The position numbers were made by a program, and so were the translations under genes. From assembly GCF_900167435.1 (NCBI RefSeq), contig NZ_FUWS01000005.1:282893-346892 (forward strand): a stretch of 64,000 nucleotides of DNA, in the 5' to 3' direction. Source of the DNA: Marinactinospora thermotolerans DSM 45154 (GTDB taxonomy: Bacteria; Actinomycetota; Actinomycetes; Streptosporangiales; Streptosporangiaceae). The notes below the pieces were generated by a model. It did no database searches and was not told where the DNA came from. It worked only from the letters and a program-made list of their open reading frames with translations. Of this stretch, positions 28,499-39,139 are shown one piece after another. The stretch's first letter is position 1. Every line of letters begins with the position of its first letter.

Positions 28499-29302
28499 GT
28501 GGCGTATCCGGGCGGTGGCGGCCACTACCAGCAGACCCACCTGGTCACCGGCGACGCGGTCGTGCTGGACCTGCGTCCGGCGGGATTCGCCACGCGGATG
28601 CTCGCGTTGCTGATCGACGTGCTCGTCCAGGTGGCGCTGTTGATCGCGCTGTCGGTCCTGACCGTGCTCGTCGGAAACGGCCTGGACGCCGCCGCCACCG
28701 CGTCCGTCCAGCTCGCGGTCGTGGTGCTGGTGCTCATCGGCTACCCCACCGCGTTCGAGACCCTCACCCGGGGCCGTTCGCTCGGCAAACTGTCGCTGGG
28801 GCTGCGGGTCGTGGGCACCGACGGTTCGCCCGAGCGGTTCCGTCAGGCGCTGGCGCGGGCGCTGTGCGCGTTCGTCGAGATCTGGCTGTTCAGCGGTGTC
28901 CCCGCGCTCATCACCTCCCTGATCAACCGTGACGGCCGGCGTATCGGGGACTTCCTGGCGGGCACGCTCGTGGTCGAGGAGCGTTCGGCGCGCGGGCACG
29001 AGGAGACGATCATGATGCCTCCCCACCTGGCGGAGTGGGCGAGCCACGCGGAACTGTCGGGCCTGTCCGCCGAGACCGCGGCGACGGCGCGTCAGTACGT
29101 GCTGCGTTACGGGGAGCTCACCGAGGAGGCGCGGCACGAGATGGGCGCGCGGATCGCCGCGGAGGTGGCCCGGTCGGTCAGCCCGCCCCCGCCCTCCCAC
29201 GCCGCCCCGCTGGACTTCCTCGCGGCGGTGCTGGCCGAGCGCCGCCGCCGCGAGGAGGAGCGGCTGGCCCGGCAGCGCCGGACCCCGCCCTACCCGGGAT
29301 AA
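28499..29302 (+). CDS. RDD-family membrane protein
   Basis: 267 residues. The RDD domain occupies about 25-165 (RPAGFATRMLALLIDVLVQV, then the second motif TRGRSLGKLSLGLRVVGTDG) with three to four TM helices. A cytoplasmic tail is Ala/Glu/Arg-rich and probably helical. The start is GTG 28499 after GGGAGAGG. It is divergent from the SpoIIM-like gene. RDD proteins are thought to be transport-related; the substrate is unknown. Confidence 0.88.
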   Translation: MAYPGGGGHYQQTHLVTGDAVVLDLRPAGFATRMLALLIDVLVQVALLIALSVLTVLVGNGLDAAATASVQLAVVVLVLIGYPTAFETLTRGRSLGKLSLGLRVVGTDGSPERFRQALARALCAFVEIWLFSGVPALITSLINRDGRRIGDFLAGTLVVEERSARGHEETIMMPPHLAEWASHAELSGLSAETAATARQYVLRYGELTEEARHEMGARIAAEVARSVSPPPPSHAAPLDFLAAVLAERRRREEERLARQRRTPPYPG

Positions 29303-29332
29303 GGCTCCGCCCCCGTCGCCGGCCGGGCCGGT

Positions 29333-30592
29333 TCAGGGCCGCCAGGAGCCCAGGTACTCCTCCTGCTCGGGGGTCATCGTGTCGATCCGCACCCCCAGGG
29401 CGGCGAGCTCCAGCGCGGCGACCTCGGCGTCGATCTCGGCGGGGACCTCCAGCACCCCCGGCGCCAGTTCCGCGTGATTGCGGGCGATCCAGGCGACGCT
29501 GAGCGCCTGCACGGCGAAGGACATGTCCATCACCGCGGCCGGGTGCCCCTCGGCCGCGCCGAGGTTGACCAGGCGCCCCTCGGCGAGCAGGACGACGCGC
29601 CGGCCGTCGGCGAGCACGTACTCGTCGGCGTGCTCGCGCACCCCCCGCCGCACCTCGACCGCCATCTCCTCCAACGCCACCAGGTCGATCTCGATGTCGA
29701 AGTGTCCCGCGTTGGCCAGCACCGCGCCGTCCTTGAGCACGGCCAGGTGCTCGGCGCGGATCACGTCGCGGTTGCCGGTCACGGTCACGAGCACGTCGCC
29801 CGCGCGGGCCGCCTCGTCCATGGGCAGCACCGTGTAGCCCTGCATGACCGCGTCCAGGGCCTTGACCGGGTCGACCTCGGTGACGACGACGCGAGCCCCC
29901 ATCCCCCGAGCCCGTTCGGCCAGGCCACGACCGCAGAACCCGAACCCGGCGACGACCAGGGTGCGTCCCGCCAGCAGGGCGTTGGTGGCCCGCATGATGC
30001 CGTCCAGGGTCGACTGCCCGGTGCCGTAGCGGTTGTCGAACATCCGCTTGGTGGCGGTGTCGTTCACCGCCACCATGGGCAGCCGCAGCGCCCCCTCGGC
30101 GCTCATGCGGCGAAGCCGCAGCACTCCCGTGGTGGTCTGCTCGCACCCGCCGACCGCCTCGGCGAGCAGTTCGGGACGTTCCAGGTGGACGATGTTGACC
30201 AGGTCGCACCCGTCGTCGAGGAGCAGGTGGGGCCGTTGTTCCAGGACCGTGACCAGGTTGCGGTCATAGGTGGCGGGGTCCATCGCCGAGCGCGCGTAGA
30301 CCGACACCCCGTACTCGGTGACGAGCGCGGCGGCGGTGTCGTCCTGGGTGGACAGCGGGTTGGAGGCGGCGAGGGCGACCTCGGCCCCGCCCGCCCGCAG
30401 CGCGCGGAGCAGGCCCGCGGTCTCGGCGGTCACGTGCATGCACGCGGCGATCCGCATCCCCTCCAGCGGACGTTCCCGCTCGAAGCGCTCCCGGATGCCC
30501 CGCAGCGCCGGCATGGATTTCTCGGCCCATTCCACGCGGCGGACCCCGGCCTGGGCCAGGCCGAGGTCCGCGATCTCGTGTGGTGGCAGCAT
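29333..30592 (-). CDS. Short (archaeal/Thermotoga-type) adenosylhomocysteinase paralogue
   Basis: 419-residue relative of S-adenosylhomocysteine hydrolase. It lacks the roughly 40-residue insert and the C-terminal KSDHYRY of the canonical enzyme just upstream. It keeps the substrate histidine (CMHVTAETAG, His 53), Asp 127/128, NDTATKRMFDNRYG (Asn 177, Lys 182, Asp 186) and the NAD loop GFGFCGRGLAERARGMGA. The catalytic-site EETTTG is EQTTTG here, so the second Glu is Gln 152. That may change the substrate (for example another nucleosylhomocysteine) or weaken activity. Only 19 bases after ahcY, so co-transcribed. No clear ribosome site at ATG 30592. Confidence 0.85.
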   Translation of the reverse strand: MLPPHEIADLGLAQAGVRRVEWAEKSMPALRGIRERFERERPLEGMRIAACMHVTAETAGLLRALRAGGAEVALAASNPLSTQDDTAAALVTEYGVSVYARSAMDPATYDRNLVTVLEQRPHLLLDDGCDLVNIVHLERPELLAEAVGGCEQTTTGVLRLRRMSAEGALRLPMVAVNDTATKRMFDNRYGTGQSTLDGIMRATNALLAGRTLVVAGFGFCGRGLAERARGMGARVVVTEVDPVKALDAVMQGYTVLPMDEAARAGDVLVTVTGNRDVIRAEHLAVLKDGAVLANAGHFDIEIDLVALEEMAVEVRRGVREHADEYVLADGRRVVLLAEGRLVNLGAAEGHPAAVMDMSFAVQALSVAWIARNHAELAPGVLEVPAEIDAEVAALELAALGVRIDTMTPEQEEYLGSWRP

Positions 30593-30611
30593 CGAAGAGG
30601 ATCGGGACGCT

Positions 30612-32048
<1,437 letters not shown>

Positions 32049-32124
32049 GACGTCGATCTCCTCCTATGGGTGCGCCTGAAGTCTAGGGCCGGAGACGGCG
32101 GGTCGGACCGCACAGGGCGCGGAA

Positions 32125-32151
32125 TTGACAATTGTTCGTTAGATTGCTCGC
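32125..32151 (+). promoter_or_regulatory. Leaderless promoter of the MerR gene
   Basis: TAGATT (32140-32145) ends 6 bases before ATG 32152, and there is no ribosome site. An 8-base palindrome ACAATTGT (32128-32135) sits just upstream and may be an operator. Confidence 0.5.
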
Positions 32152-32520
32152 ATGGAGCGGGACATTCCTATTTCGGCCGCCGCCGAACGCCTCGACCTGA
32201 CCGCCCGGATGCTGCGCTACCGCGAGGCCCTGGGGCTGCTTCCGGTGACCAAGGAGCCGCCCACCGGACGGGGACACCGGCACCGCAGGTTCAGCGAGGC
32301 CGACCTGCGTACGATCGCCGCGGGCCTGGAGCTGGAGCGCAACTACGACATCACCCCGGCCGCGCTGGCGTTCGCGCTGCGCGTCCTGGCCGAACCCGCG
32401 ACGATGGCGCGGGTCCGCTCCTACGGCGAACGGCTCGGCCGGCTCGCCCCTCCCCCGGCCCGCGCGCTCGACTTCGAGCAGCGCAAGGCACAGCGGCTGC
32501 TCCGCGGCCAGGGGCGTTGA
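32152..32520 (+). CDS. MerR-family regulator
   Basis: 122 residues with a MerR winged helix at the N-terminus (ISAAAERLDLTARMLRYREA, then the wing GRGHRHRRFSEADL) and a short C-terminal helical part without metal-binding cysteines. The ligand is unknown. Divergent from ahcY with 103 bases between; it could regulate that operon or itself. Confidence 0.85.
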   Translation: MERDIPISAAAERLDLTARMLRYREALGLLPVTKEPPTGRGHRHRRFSEADLRTIAAGLELERNYDITPAALAFALRVLAEPATMARVRSYGERLGRLAPPPARALDFEQRKAQRLLRGQGR

Positions 32521-32896
32521 GGCCCGAGGCCGGCCCCTGCCACGCCGGGAGCGCGGCCGGCAAAGCATGACCTCGGCGTCCCCGGCCCCCTGCCGGGCCG
32601 ATCCCCCGCCGCCCCACCGTGAGCGGACGGCCCATAGGCTCCGCGCCGGGACGCTCACCGACCGGGCGTGTGCGCGGGCGCGTCCTCAGACCGAGCGCGG
32701 TCCACGGACACGGCGGCCCCGGGGCGGAGGGCCGCCGAAGCAGGACGGTCCGCGCTTCCCGTCCCGGATCTCCCACGGCTCGCTCGCCCGCTCGCAGCCC
32801 GCCCGGCCGAGCGAGCCCCGGGGCGTCCCTCCCCCGGGACCGGCGTCACGGCCGGGATCCCGGTAGGCGCCGGCCCGCCCTCCCCGCCCCGCGCGT
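32521..32896. other. Non-coding interval between the MerR and acyltransferase genes
   Basis: About 375 bases, extremely GC-rich, between convergent gene ends. I see no supported gene. Short GC inverted repeats occur around 32815-32870, where terminators would be expected. Confidence 0.5.
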
Positions 32897-34978
32897 TCAC
32901 CAGCCGGTGGCACGCTCGATCTCGGCCCCCAGGGCCGGGGCCAGGGTACGGGCGAAGGTCGCGGTGAAGTGGGCGTTGTCCCAGTAGACGAGGACGTTGC
33001 CGATGACCGCGGGACATCTGCCCTCGACGCACAGGTGGTCGGTCAGGTCGACGAAGGACACGTTGCCGGACACCCCCTCCAGGTCCTGCAGGGGCGAGAC
33101 CGGCGCCAGGGAGGGCTCCGCGGTGCCGACGCACGTGTCGGCCCCCCGCTCGGCGACGCACTCGGGCGCCGCGAAGTCCAGGCGCGGGGTGTCGCGGACC
33201 GCGACCACGTCGATCCCCAGCTCCCCCAGCTCCGCCCAGCGTTCCAGGTACCCGTCCACCACGCTCTCCCCGTCATAGCCCGACGCGGGGTCGATGCTGC
33301 TGGTGGTGGCGGTGGTGAAGACCACGTCGGGGCGCAGCTCGGCCAGTTCGGCCATGACGTTGTCGTTCCACCGCGCGCAGGAGGTGTAGTCCTCCCCCTT
33401 GTAGCGCTGCGGCGCGGGGGTGAACAGGCAGGCGCCCTTGGTGATGTTGACGACCCGCCACCCCTTCTCCTCGGCGACGACCTGCAACGCGGGCAGCCAG
33501 TGGGCCGCGTGGGAGCCCCCCACCAGCGCGATCGTGCGCTCCGCCTCCTGTTCCCCGAACTCACAGGTCAGGGCCTCGCTGCCGGCGATTCCCTGGTTGC
33601 AGCCGAGCGCGTAGCTGGCCGGAAGGTCGTCGGCGGCGTCGACCGGGGCGGGATGGACCGGGACGTCGGGCAACCGCTCGTCCAGGACCCCGTCGGCGAG
33701 CACCGCCGCCCCCGGGTAGTTGGCCGGGTCGGCGGCGAGCGTCTCGGCCTGGTGCCGCTGCACGGCGAGATGGGCCGACCAGGCGCCGGCGGCCAGGGTC
33801 ACCGGGAGCAGGCAGGCGAGGGCCACCGCCAGGGTCCGCGCCGGCGTGGCCCGCGGCCCGATGACCTTCCCCATCCCGCCCTCCACGAGCCACTTCGTGG
33901 CGGCGGCGAGCGCGAACGACAGCGCCAGCACCTGGAACCCGCCGGTCAGACTCGCCTGGGTCCTGCCGGTCACCGTCAGGTAGCAGACCAGCACCGGCCA
34001 GTGCCACAGGTACAGCGCGTAGGAGATGTCGCCGATGTAGTGCAGCGGGCGCAGGGCCAGCAACCGGTCGGCACCGAAGCGGCTCCCCGTCGTCCCCGCC
34101 ATGATCACCAACGCCGCGGCGCCGGTCGGCCACAGCGCGACGTAACCGGGGAACATCGTCGAGACCTGGAGCAGCATCCCGCACGCCACCAGGCCCACCA
34201 GTCCGACCCAGCCCATCACGACCCGCAGCCGGCCGGGGATGCGCAGCCGGGGCAGCACGATCGCCAGGACGCCGCCGAGGGCGAGCTCCCACAGGCGCGC
34301 CCCCGTGTCGAAGTAGGCCCAGCGCTGGTTCGTCTCGGTGATGACCACCGAGTAGGCGAAGGAGACCACGAACACGGCCGCGACGAGGACCAGCAGCACC
34401 CGGCGCACACCGGCCCCCCGGCGCCGGGCGACCAGCAGGGCGACGGCGACCAGCACCGGCCACACCAGGTAGAACTGCCCCTGGATGGCCAGGGACCAGA
34501 AGTGCTGCGCCGGGCTCACCGCGTCCCCGCGCGACAGGTAGTCCACGGCGTTGAACGCCAGGTACCAGTTCTCGTAGTACAGGGCCGACGCCACGACCTC
34601 GGCGATCGTGTCACGCCACCGGTCCTGCGGGAGGAGGAGCGCGGTCGCGGCGAGCACGCCGGCCAGGACCACCGCCGCGGCGGGGAACAACCTCCCCGTC
34701 AGACGGGTCCAGAAGGCGGCGAATCCCACCCGCCCGTCCCGCTCGACGGCGCGCAGCAAAGACCCGGTGATGAGGAATCCGGTGAGCAGCAGGAAGACGT
34801 CCACGCCTCCGGAGACCCTGCCGAACCAGACGTGGTAGACCGCCACGAGCACCACGGCGACGGCGCGCAGCCCCTGGATCTCGGGGCGGCGCCCGCCCCG
34901 CCCCGTCCGCGCGGTGCCACGCTCCGCCACCGCCGTGCCGGTCTCGGGGGGAACGGCGACAGGGGAGGAGAGGACACG
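32897..34978 (-). CDS. OafA/YrhL-type acyltransferase with C-terminal SGNH domain
   Basis: Membrane protein of about 693 residues predicted to O-acylate an envelope glycan. The acyltransferase-3 domain starts at RRPEIQGLRAVAVVLVAVYH, whose His belongs to the family active site, with the companion motif VFLLLTGFLITGSLL and about 10-11 TM segments. The extracytoplasmic SGNH domain begins near IALVGGSHAAHWLPAL (Ser nucleophile in GGSH) and ends with YWDNAHFTATFA (Asp and His of the triad). The start is uncertain; GTG 34978 is chosen, since the upstream reading frame is low-complexity. Confidence 0.88.
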   Translation of the reverse strand, partial: RVLSSPVAVPPETGTAVAERGTARTGRGGRRPEIQGLRAVAVVLVAVYHVWFGRVSGGVDVFLLLTGFLITGSLLRAVERDGRVGFAAFWTRLTGRLFPAAAVVLAGVLAATALLLPQDRWRDTIAEVVASALYYENWYLAFNAVDYLSRGDAVSPAQHFWSLAIQGQFYLVWPVLVAVALLVARRRGAGVRRVLLVLVAAVFVVSFAYSVVITETNQRWAYFDTGARLWELALGGVLAIVLPRLRIPGRLRVVMGWVGLVGLVACGMLLQVSTMFPGYVALWPTGAAALVIMAGTTGSRFGADRLLALRPLHYIGDISYALYLWHWPVLVCYLTVTGRTQASLTGGFQVLALSFALAAATKWLVEGGMGKVIGPRATPARTLAVALACLLPVTLAAGAWSAHLAVQRHQAETLAADPANYPGAAVLADGVLDERLPDVPVHPAPVDAADDLPASYALGCNQGIAGSEALTCEFGEQEAERTIALVGGSHAAHWLPALQVVAEEKGWRVVNITKGACLFTPAPQRYKGEDYTSCARWNDNVMAELAELRPDVVFTTATTSSIDPASGYDGESVVDGYLERWAELGELGIDVVAVRDTPRLDFAAPECVAERGADTCVGTAEPSLAPVSPLQDLEGVSGNVSFVDLTDHLCVEGRCPAVIGNVLVYWDNAHFTATFARTLAPALGAEIERATGW

Positions 34979-35210
34979 CACGGCCGGACACCGCCTCGGT
35001 GAGGGAGGGAGAAAACGATCACGGCGCGCGGGCCTCCCCCGTGACACGGGTCCTGGCCTCCGGCGCGCCGGGCCATCCTCGCGCACCCCTGTTACAGGCC
35101 GGGGCGGAGCACGCCAACCACAGATGAACCCGTGGTCACCACACGATGACCGGAACCGGCAGATGACCTTCGGACACGGCGGGCCAGGTTTCCGCGGCTG
35201 CGGCCGTGGT

Positions 35211-35223
35211 TACGGTGACACTC
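35211..35223 (+). promoter_or_regulatory. Leaderless -10 of the Fic-like gene
   Basis: TACGGT (35211-35216) ends 7 bases before GTG 35224. Confidence 0.45.
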
Positions 35224-36468
35224 GTGAATACGCGACGTGGCCATGACCTCGCCCCGACCCGCTTCCCCGACGGCGTCCGCAGGCGTCTCATCTCCCTGGA
35301 CCGGCTCCGCGAGGTGTGGGCCGACCACCAGGCCCGCCGCCCCGACCACCAATGGGCCGAGGAGCGGCGACGATTCTTCCGCAGGCACGTTCTCGAACTG
35401 CGCACCCTCGCCGGGCAGGCCGAGGTCGCCGCGGCCGACGCGGCGCGGCTGGCGGCCCTCGGCTGGGACTCCGCCGACATCGCAGACGACCTGCGCGACC
35501 GGTTGCGCGCCGACGAGGAGGCGCTGGTGTCCATGGCCGAGGAGTGTCGCTCCGGCCAGCCCCTGACCCCCGGCTACCTGGACGGCCTGGCCCGCAAGCT
35601 CCCCGGTTCCGACGGCCCGGACGCGCCGTTCGAACACACCGGTGAGGATCTCGCCGAGGCGGCCGCGGTCGAGACCCACCCCCTCATCCGCGCCGCCCAC
35701 CTCCAGCTCGGCTGCGACCGGGCGCTCCGCGCCTCTTCGGCCCCGCGTCCCCGGGCCCTGGGCCCCTTCCCCTGGGCGGTGGCCTCCCTCTCCCTCATCC
35801 GCTCCCACTATCCGCCCCTGGTCATGGACCACCGGTTGGCCTCCCTCCACGGAGAGGTGCTGTCCCGGCCCAGCGAGGAGGAGCGGCTGGCCGGCCTGGT
35901 CGAGCTGTTCGCGGACCTGGAGACGGCGGCGCTGCGCGGGGAGCTGAGCTGGACGGCGCGCGCCTCCTCGCGTCCGCCCGCCAACACCGCGCCCCTGGCG
36001 ATCTCCTTGCACCGGCGCCTGCTGGAGCACCTGCGCGCCGCCTCGGCCTCGCTGCGTCTCGTCGCCCGCGAGATCGACCCCGACGCGCGGGTGAGCGTGG
36101 ACGCGGGAGACGTGTGCGACGACGAACGCCACCGGGAGCGGTTGGACGCCGCCGCCGAGCGGGCGATGTTCACCCGCGGCCCCGGTTGCTGGTGGGCGTC
36201 GCTGGAGGTCCGGGTGGACGAGGGGGAACTGCGCCTGCTCATCGCGGTCCAAGACGTCGGCGCCCCGGCCACCGGCGTGCTCGCCGTCACCGCGGACGGC
36301 CGTCTGGTGTCCGAGCGGGGCGAGCGCGACGCGCTCGACCTGGCTTCGACCGACTGCGTCACCCTGATCCCCACCGACAGCGCCGGAGAGCGCTGGCCCG
36401 ACGTGGAGAGGTTCGCCGATGACGTGGTGTCGCGCGCTGTCGGCGCGTTGATGACCGCGGTCCGCTGA
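35224..36468 (+). CDS. Fic-like protein lacking the HPFxDGNGR motif
   Basis: 414 residues, cytosolic, no TM segment. The middle part lines up by eye with actinobacterial Fic (AMP-transferase) proteins: a helix like 'WAIETG...' at 49-68 (RRFFRRHVLELRTL), 'ERPLT..YI..LH' as SGQPLTPGYLDGL (110-122), 'LRAAWLHHRF' as LIRAAHLQLG (154-163), 'ALASLVFIRAGWFPLVV' as AVASLSLIRSHYPPLVM (185-201), and a closing LVELFADLE. Where Fic enzymes have the catalytic HPFxDGNGR there is only SSAPRPRALGPF, so AMP transfer is not expected. A beta-rich domain of unknown kind follows. GTG 35224 is chosen from the -10 spacing; GTG 35206 and 35215 are also in frame. Confidence 0.6.
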   Translation: MNTRRGHDLAPTRFPDGVRRRLISLDRLREVWADHQARRPDHQWAEERRRFFRRHVLELRTLAGQAEVAAADAARLAALGWDSADIADDLRDRLRADEEALVSMAEECRSGQPLTPGYLDGLARKLPGSDGPDAPFEHTGEDLAEAAAVETHPLIRAAHLQLGCDRALRASSAPRPRALGPFPWAVASLSLIRSHYPPLVMDHRLASLHGEVLSRPSEEERLAGLVELFADLETAALRGELSWTARASSRPPANTAPLAISLHRRLLEHLRAASASLRLVAREIDPDARVSVDAGDVCDDERHRERLDAAAERAMFTRGPGCWWASLEVRVDEGELRLLIAVQDVGAPATGVLAVTADGRLVSERGERDALDLASTDCVTLIPTDSAGERWPDVERFADDVVSRAVGALMTAVR

Positions 36469-36479
36469 GCCCCGGGGGG

Positions 36480-37727
36480 TCAGGTGGCCAAGGCCGTCAG
36501 AACCAGCAACAGCAGCAGGATGATGATCGTGATGAGCACCGCGGGGATGACCCACCCCTGCGACAGCACGGGATCCTCGCCGCGCGACTGCCCCGTGTAG
36601 GCGGGCTCGCGTGGGACGTTGCGCTGCGGGATGGGGGCGCCGGGGTAGGGCGTGGAGGGGCCGGTCATCGGCGGTCGTCCCATCCCCGGATGGCCGCCGG
36701 TGGGCGGCATCTGGGACATGTGGGGGGCGTATCCCCCCTGCTGGGGGCCTGTCGCCGGGTGACCGCCGTGCGGCGTCCGGTAGGCGTTCGGGTAGGGCGT
36801 CTGGGGGCCGCTGTGCGACAGCGGGGTGTAGGCCGGGGGCTGTGGCTGCCCGCCGGTGGGGGAGCCCGCGATCCGCGCCCCCTCGGCCATGGCCTCGGCC
36901 GGGGACGGCGCGTCGTCCTCGTCGTGGCCCAGCAGCCGCATCAGGAGCTTCTGCGCCGTGGGCCGCTGCTCGGGGTCCTTGTTGAGGCAGTCCTCGATGA
37001 TGGGCCGCAGCGGCCCGGTGATGCCGTCGATGTCGGGCGGCGCGCTGACCACGCGGTGCACGACCGCGGGGACGCTGTCGGCGCCGAAGGGGGCGTTGCC
37101 GGTCGAGGCGAACGCCATGACACAGCCCCAGGCGAAGATGTCGACCTTGTCGGTGATTCCGGTGCCGGCGATCTGCTCGGGGGCCATGTAGGAGGGGGTG
37201 CCGACGATGGAGTTGGTCATCGTCGCGGTGCCGTCGACGACACGGGCGATGCCGAAGTCGATGACGCGCGGCCCGTCGGGCCCCAGCAGCACGTTGCCCG
37301 GCTTGAAGTCGCGGTGCACGATGCCGGCCTGGTGGATGGCGACGAGGGCGGTGGCGGTGGAGACGGCGAGCCGCTGGAGCGCGGCGCCCTTGCGCGGCCC
37401 CTCCTTGGCGACCGCCTCCTGCAGGGACGGGCCGGGGACGTACTCGCTGACGACGTAGGGCGGGTCGTCGTCGAGGTTGGCCTCGTGGATGGCGGCCGTG
37501 CAGAAGGAGGCGACCTTCTGGGCGGCGCGCACCTCCTTCTCGAACCTTCGACGCAGTTCGCCGTCCTGGGCCCACTGGTCGTTGAGCACCTTGATGGCGT
37601 ACTCGTCGCCCTCGGGGTCGCGGCCGAGGTAGACGACGCCCTGGCCTCCCCGCCCCAGACGTCCGACGACGCTGTAGCGGCCGAACGCGGTGGGATCGTT
37701 CGGCAACAGCGATCCGGAACCGGGCAT
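36480..37727 (-). CDS. Hanks-type Ser/Thr protein kinase with C-terminal TM anchor
   Basis: 415 residues. The kinase domain spans about 18-275: G-loop GRLGRGGQGVVYLG, ATP Lys 46 (AIKVL), catalytic loop HRDFKPGN (138-145), DFG 157-159, APE 182-184. A Pro/Gly/Tyr-rich linker of about 115 residues leads to one TM helix at the very end (VIPAVLITIIILLLLLVLTA). There is no sensor domain outside the membrane. ATG 37727 follows GGAGGAG. Last gene of a manB operon, 28 bases after the SIS gene, so it may sense or control sugar-nucleotide supply (inference). Confidence 0.93.
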   Translation of the reverse strand: MPGSGSLLPNDPTAFGRYSVVGRLGRGGQGVVYLGRDPEGDEYAIKVLNDQWAQDGELRRRFEKEVRAAQKVASFCTAAIHEANLDDDPPYVVSEYVPGPSLQEAVAKEGPRKGAALQRLAVSTATALVAIHQAGIVHRDFKPGNVLLGPDGPRVIDFGIARVVDGTATMTNSIVGTPSYMAPEQIAGTGITDKVDIFAWGCVMAFASTGNAPFGADSVPAVVHRVVSAPPDIDGITGPLRPIIEDCLNKDPEQRPTAQKLLMRLLGHDEDDAPSPAEAMAEGARIAGSPTGGQPQPPAYTPLSHSGPQTPYPNAYRTPHGGHPATGPQQGGYAPHMSQMPPTGGHPGMGRPPMTGPSTPYPGAPIPQRNVPREPAYTGQSRGEDPVLSQGWVIPAVLITIIILLLLLVLTALAT

Positions 37728-37755
37728 CAAGCTCCTCCAGGGGGTCGTGGGGGCG

Positions 37756-38874
37756 CTAGCGCACGACCAGAGTATTTGCTAACGGATCAGCGCCATACGC
37801 CACAGCAAGATACACAGTGGCGTAATCGGTTAGAGCGATCAAACCGGCCAGACGTTCCATGGGATGTCCCTCGGGAACCTCGATCCCACTTACGGGGGTC
37901 CCCCGCTCGTGCGCCGCTCGCTCGACGGCGGCGAGTTCCGCCGCCGCCTCGGGGAGCCCGTCCTCCTCGTCACGCAGGACGACCAGGCGCATCCGGACCC
38001 GGCCGTCCTCGACCGGGTCGTCGAAGATGCTGCGCGGCCCCGTGGCGCCGAAAGGCCCCTCCAGGAGAGGGTACCGGTCCCGGGCGAGCCCCGGCGGGGC
38101 GCCGGTGAGCGCCGGATAGCCCGCGGTTCCGGCGAGACGGTCGGCGAAGGCGCGGGCGGCGAGGTCGGCGATCGGGGAGGCACCGCATACCAGGGGAAGG
38201 GTCCCGGCCACGTCGAGGGCGAGGGTCTTCGCCGGATTCTCGAACGTCTCCACCGTCGGCCCGCAGCGCCGGGCCGTCTCCTCCAACCGGTCGGCGGTCG
38301 CCTCGTAGACGGTCTCGGGCAGCCCCGCGGCTCCGAGGTGGCCGGCCGCGACCAGCAGCGGCACGAGCAGCGACCACAGCATGGTGCGAGGCTCCCCCGC
38401 CAACGGGAGCGCCACGTGGGGGGCCCGCGCCCGTTCGGCGAGGTCGGCGAGGGGCCCGCCGGGGAGGCCGACGGCGAGGAAACGGCAGCCGCGCCGTACC
38501 GCCTCGGCCGCGATCCGGACGGTCGCGGCGGCCTCGTGTCCGCTTGTGGCCGCGACCGCGACCACGAGGTCGTGGCCGCCCACCCAGCCGGGCAGCCGGT
38601 GGCCCCGTACCGAGGAGATGGGGACCGGGCAGCCGTTGCCGAGGACCGCGGCCAGCACCTCGCCGGCCTGCGCGGCGACACCGCCGCCGGCGACGACGAT
38701 GGAACGCGGGCGCCCCTCGGAGGCGAGCCGGTGCAGGCCGGCCTCGACGGCCGCCGTGCGCGCCGCGCGCACCTGCGCGGCGGCCGAGGCGAACTGGCGC
38801 AGCAGGCCACCGGGATCCAGTCCGGGGTCCTCGGCGAGCGCGTCGAGACGGTGCTCGTCGAATTCCGTTGGCAC
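37756..38874 (-). CDS. SIS-domain phosphoglucose/phosphomannose isomerase-like protein
   Basis: 372 residues with two SIS-like halves. The N-terminal half has SIVVAGGGVAAQAGEVLAAV and VAVAATSGHEAAATVRIA. The C-terminal half matches the bifunctional PGI/PMI family (GLIALTDYATVYLAVAYGAD). The actinobacterial members sit beside phosphomannomutase, as here, and may convert fructose-6-phosphate and mannose-6-phosphate. The usual acidic catalytic residues are hard to place, so a regulatory role is possible. Start GTG 38874 after GGGAGG. Confidence 0.8.
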   Translation of the reverse strand: MPTEFDEHRLDALAEDPGLDPGGLLRQFASAAAQVRAARTAAVEAGLHRLASEGRPRSIVVAGGGVAAQAGEVLAAVLGNGCPVPISSVRGHRLPGWVGGHDLVVAVAATSGHEAAATVRIAAEAVRRGCRFLAVGLPGGPLADLAERARAPHVALPLAGEPRTMLWSLLVPLLVAAGHLGAAGLPETVYEATADRLEETARRCGPTVETFENPAKTLALDVAGTLPLVCGASPIADLAARAFADRLAGTAGYPALTGAPPGLARDRYPLLEGPFGATGPRSIFDDPVEDGRVRMRLVVLRDEEDGLPEAAAELAAVERAAHERGTPVSGIEVPEGHPMERLAGLIALTDYATVYLAVAYGADPLANTLVVR

Positions 38875-38926
38875 GTGACCTCCCTGTGCGCCCGGCGGCC
38901 CCGCCACCGAGGGGCGGGGACACGCG

Positions 38927-39103
38927 CTAACCGATGCGGCGCGCCTCGTCGACGAGCAGCACCGGAATCCCGTCCCGGATGGGGTAGGCCAGTCCGCTCT
39001 CGTCGCAGACGAGCTCACCGGCCTCCTCGTCGAGACGCAGCGGGGCCTTGCTTTCCGGACAGGCCAGGATCTCCAGCAGCCAGTCGTCGATCTTCGCGGT
39101 CAT
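38927..39103 (-). CDS. Trm112-family small zinc-ribbon-like protein
   Basis: 58 residues: MTAKIDDWLLEILACPESK, then VCDESGLAYPIRDGIPVLLV. The CP-x-x-K and VC segments are the Trm112/YcaR signature, although only two cysteines remain. Eukaryotic Trm112 activates methyltransferases; the bacterial role is open. ATG 39103; 36 bases downstream of manB, in the same operon. Confidence 0.9.
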   Translation of the reverse strand: MTAKIDDWLLEILACPESKAPLRLDEEAGELVCDESGLAYPIRDGIPVLLVDEARRIG

Positions 39104-39139
39104 CTCGTGGTTCTTCCTTGGGTTCTGTGGCGTTGTGGA

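Noticed and set aside
32125-32130. TTGACA as -35 of the merR gene
   Set aside because: It is only 9 bases from TAGATT and no -10 is present at 16-19 bases; the leaderless -10 fits better.
32049-32151. SAH riboswitch upstream of ahcY
   Set aside because: The likely leader is about 25 bases, too short, and no matching fold was seen.
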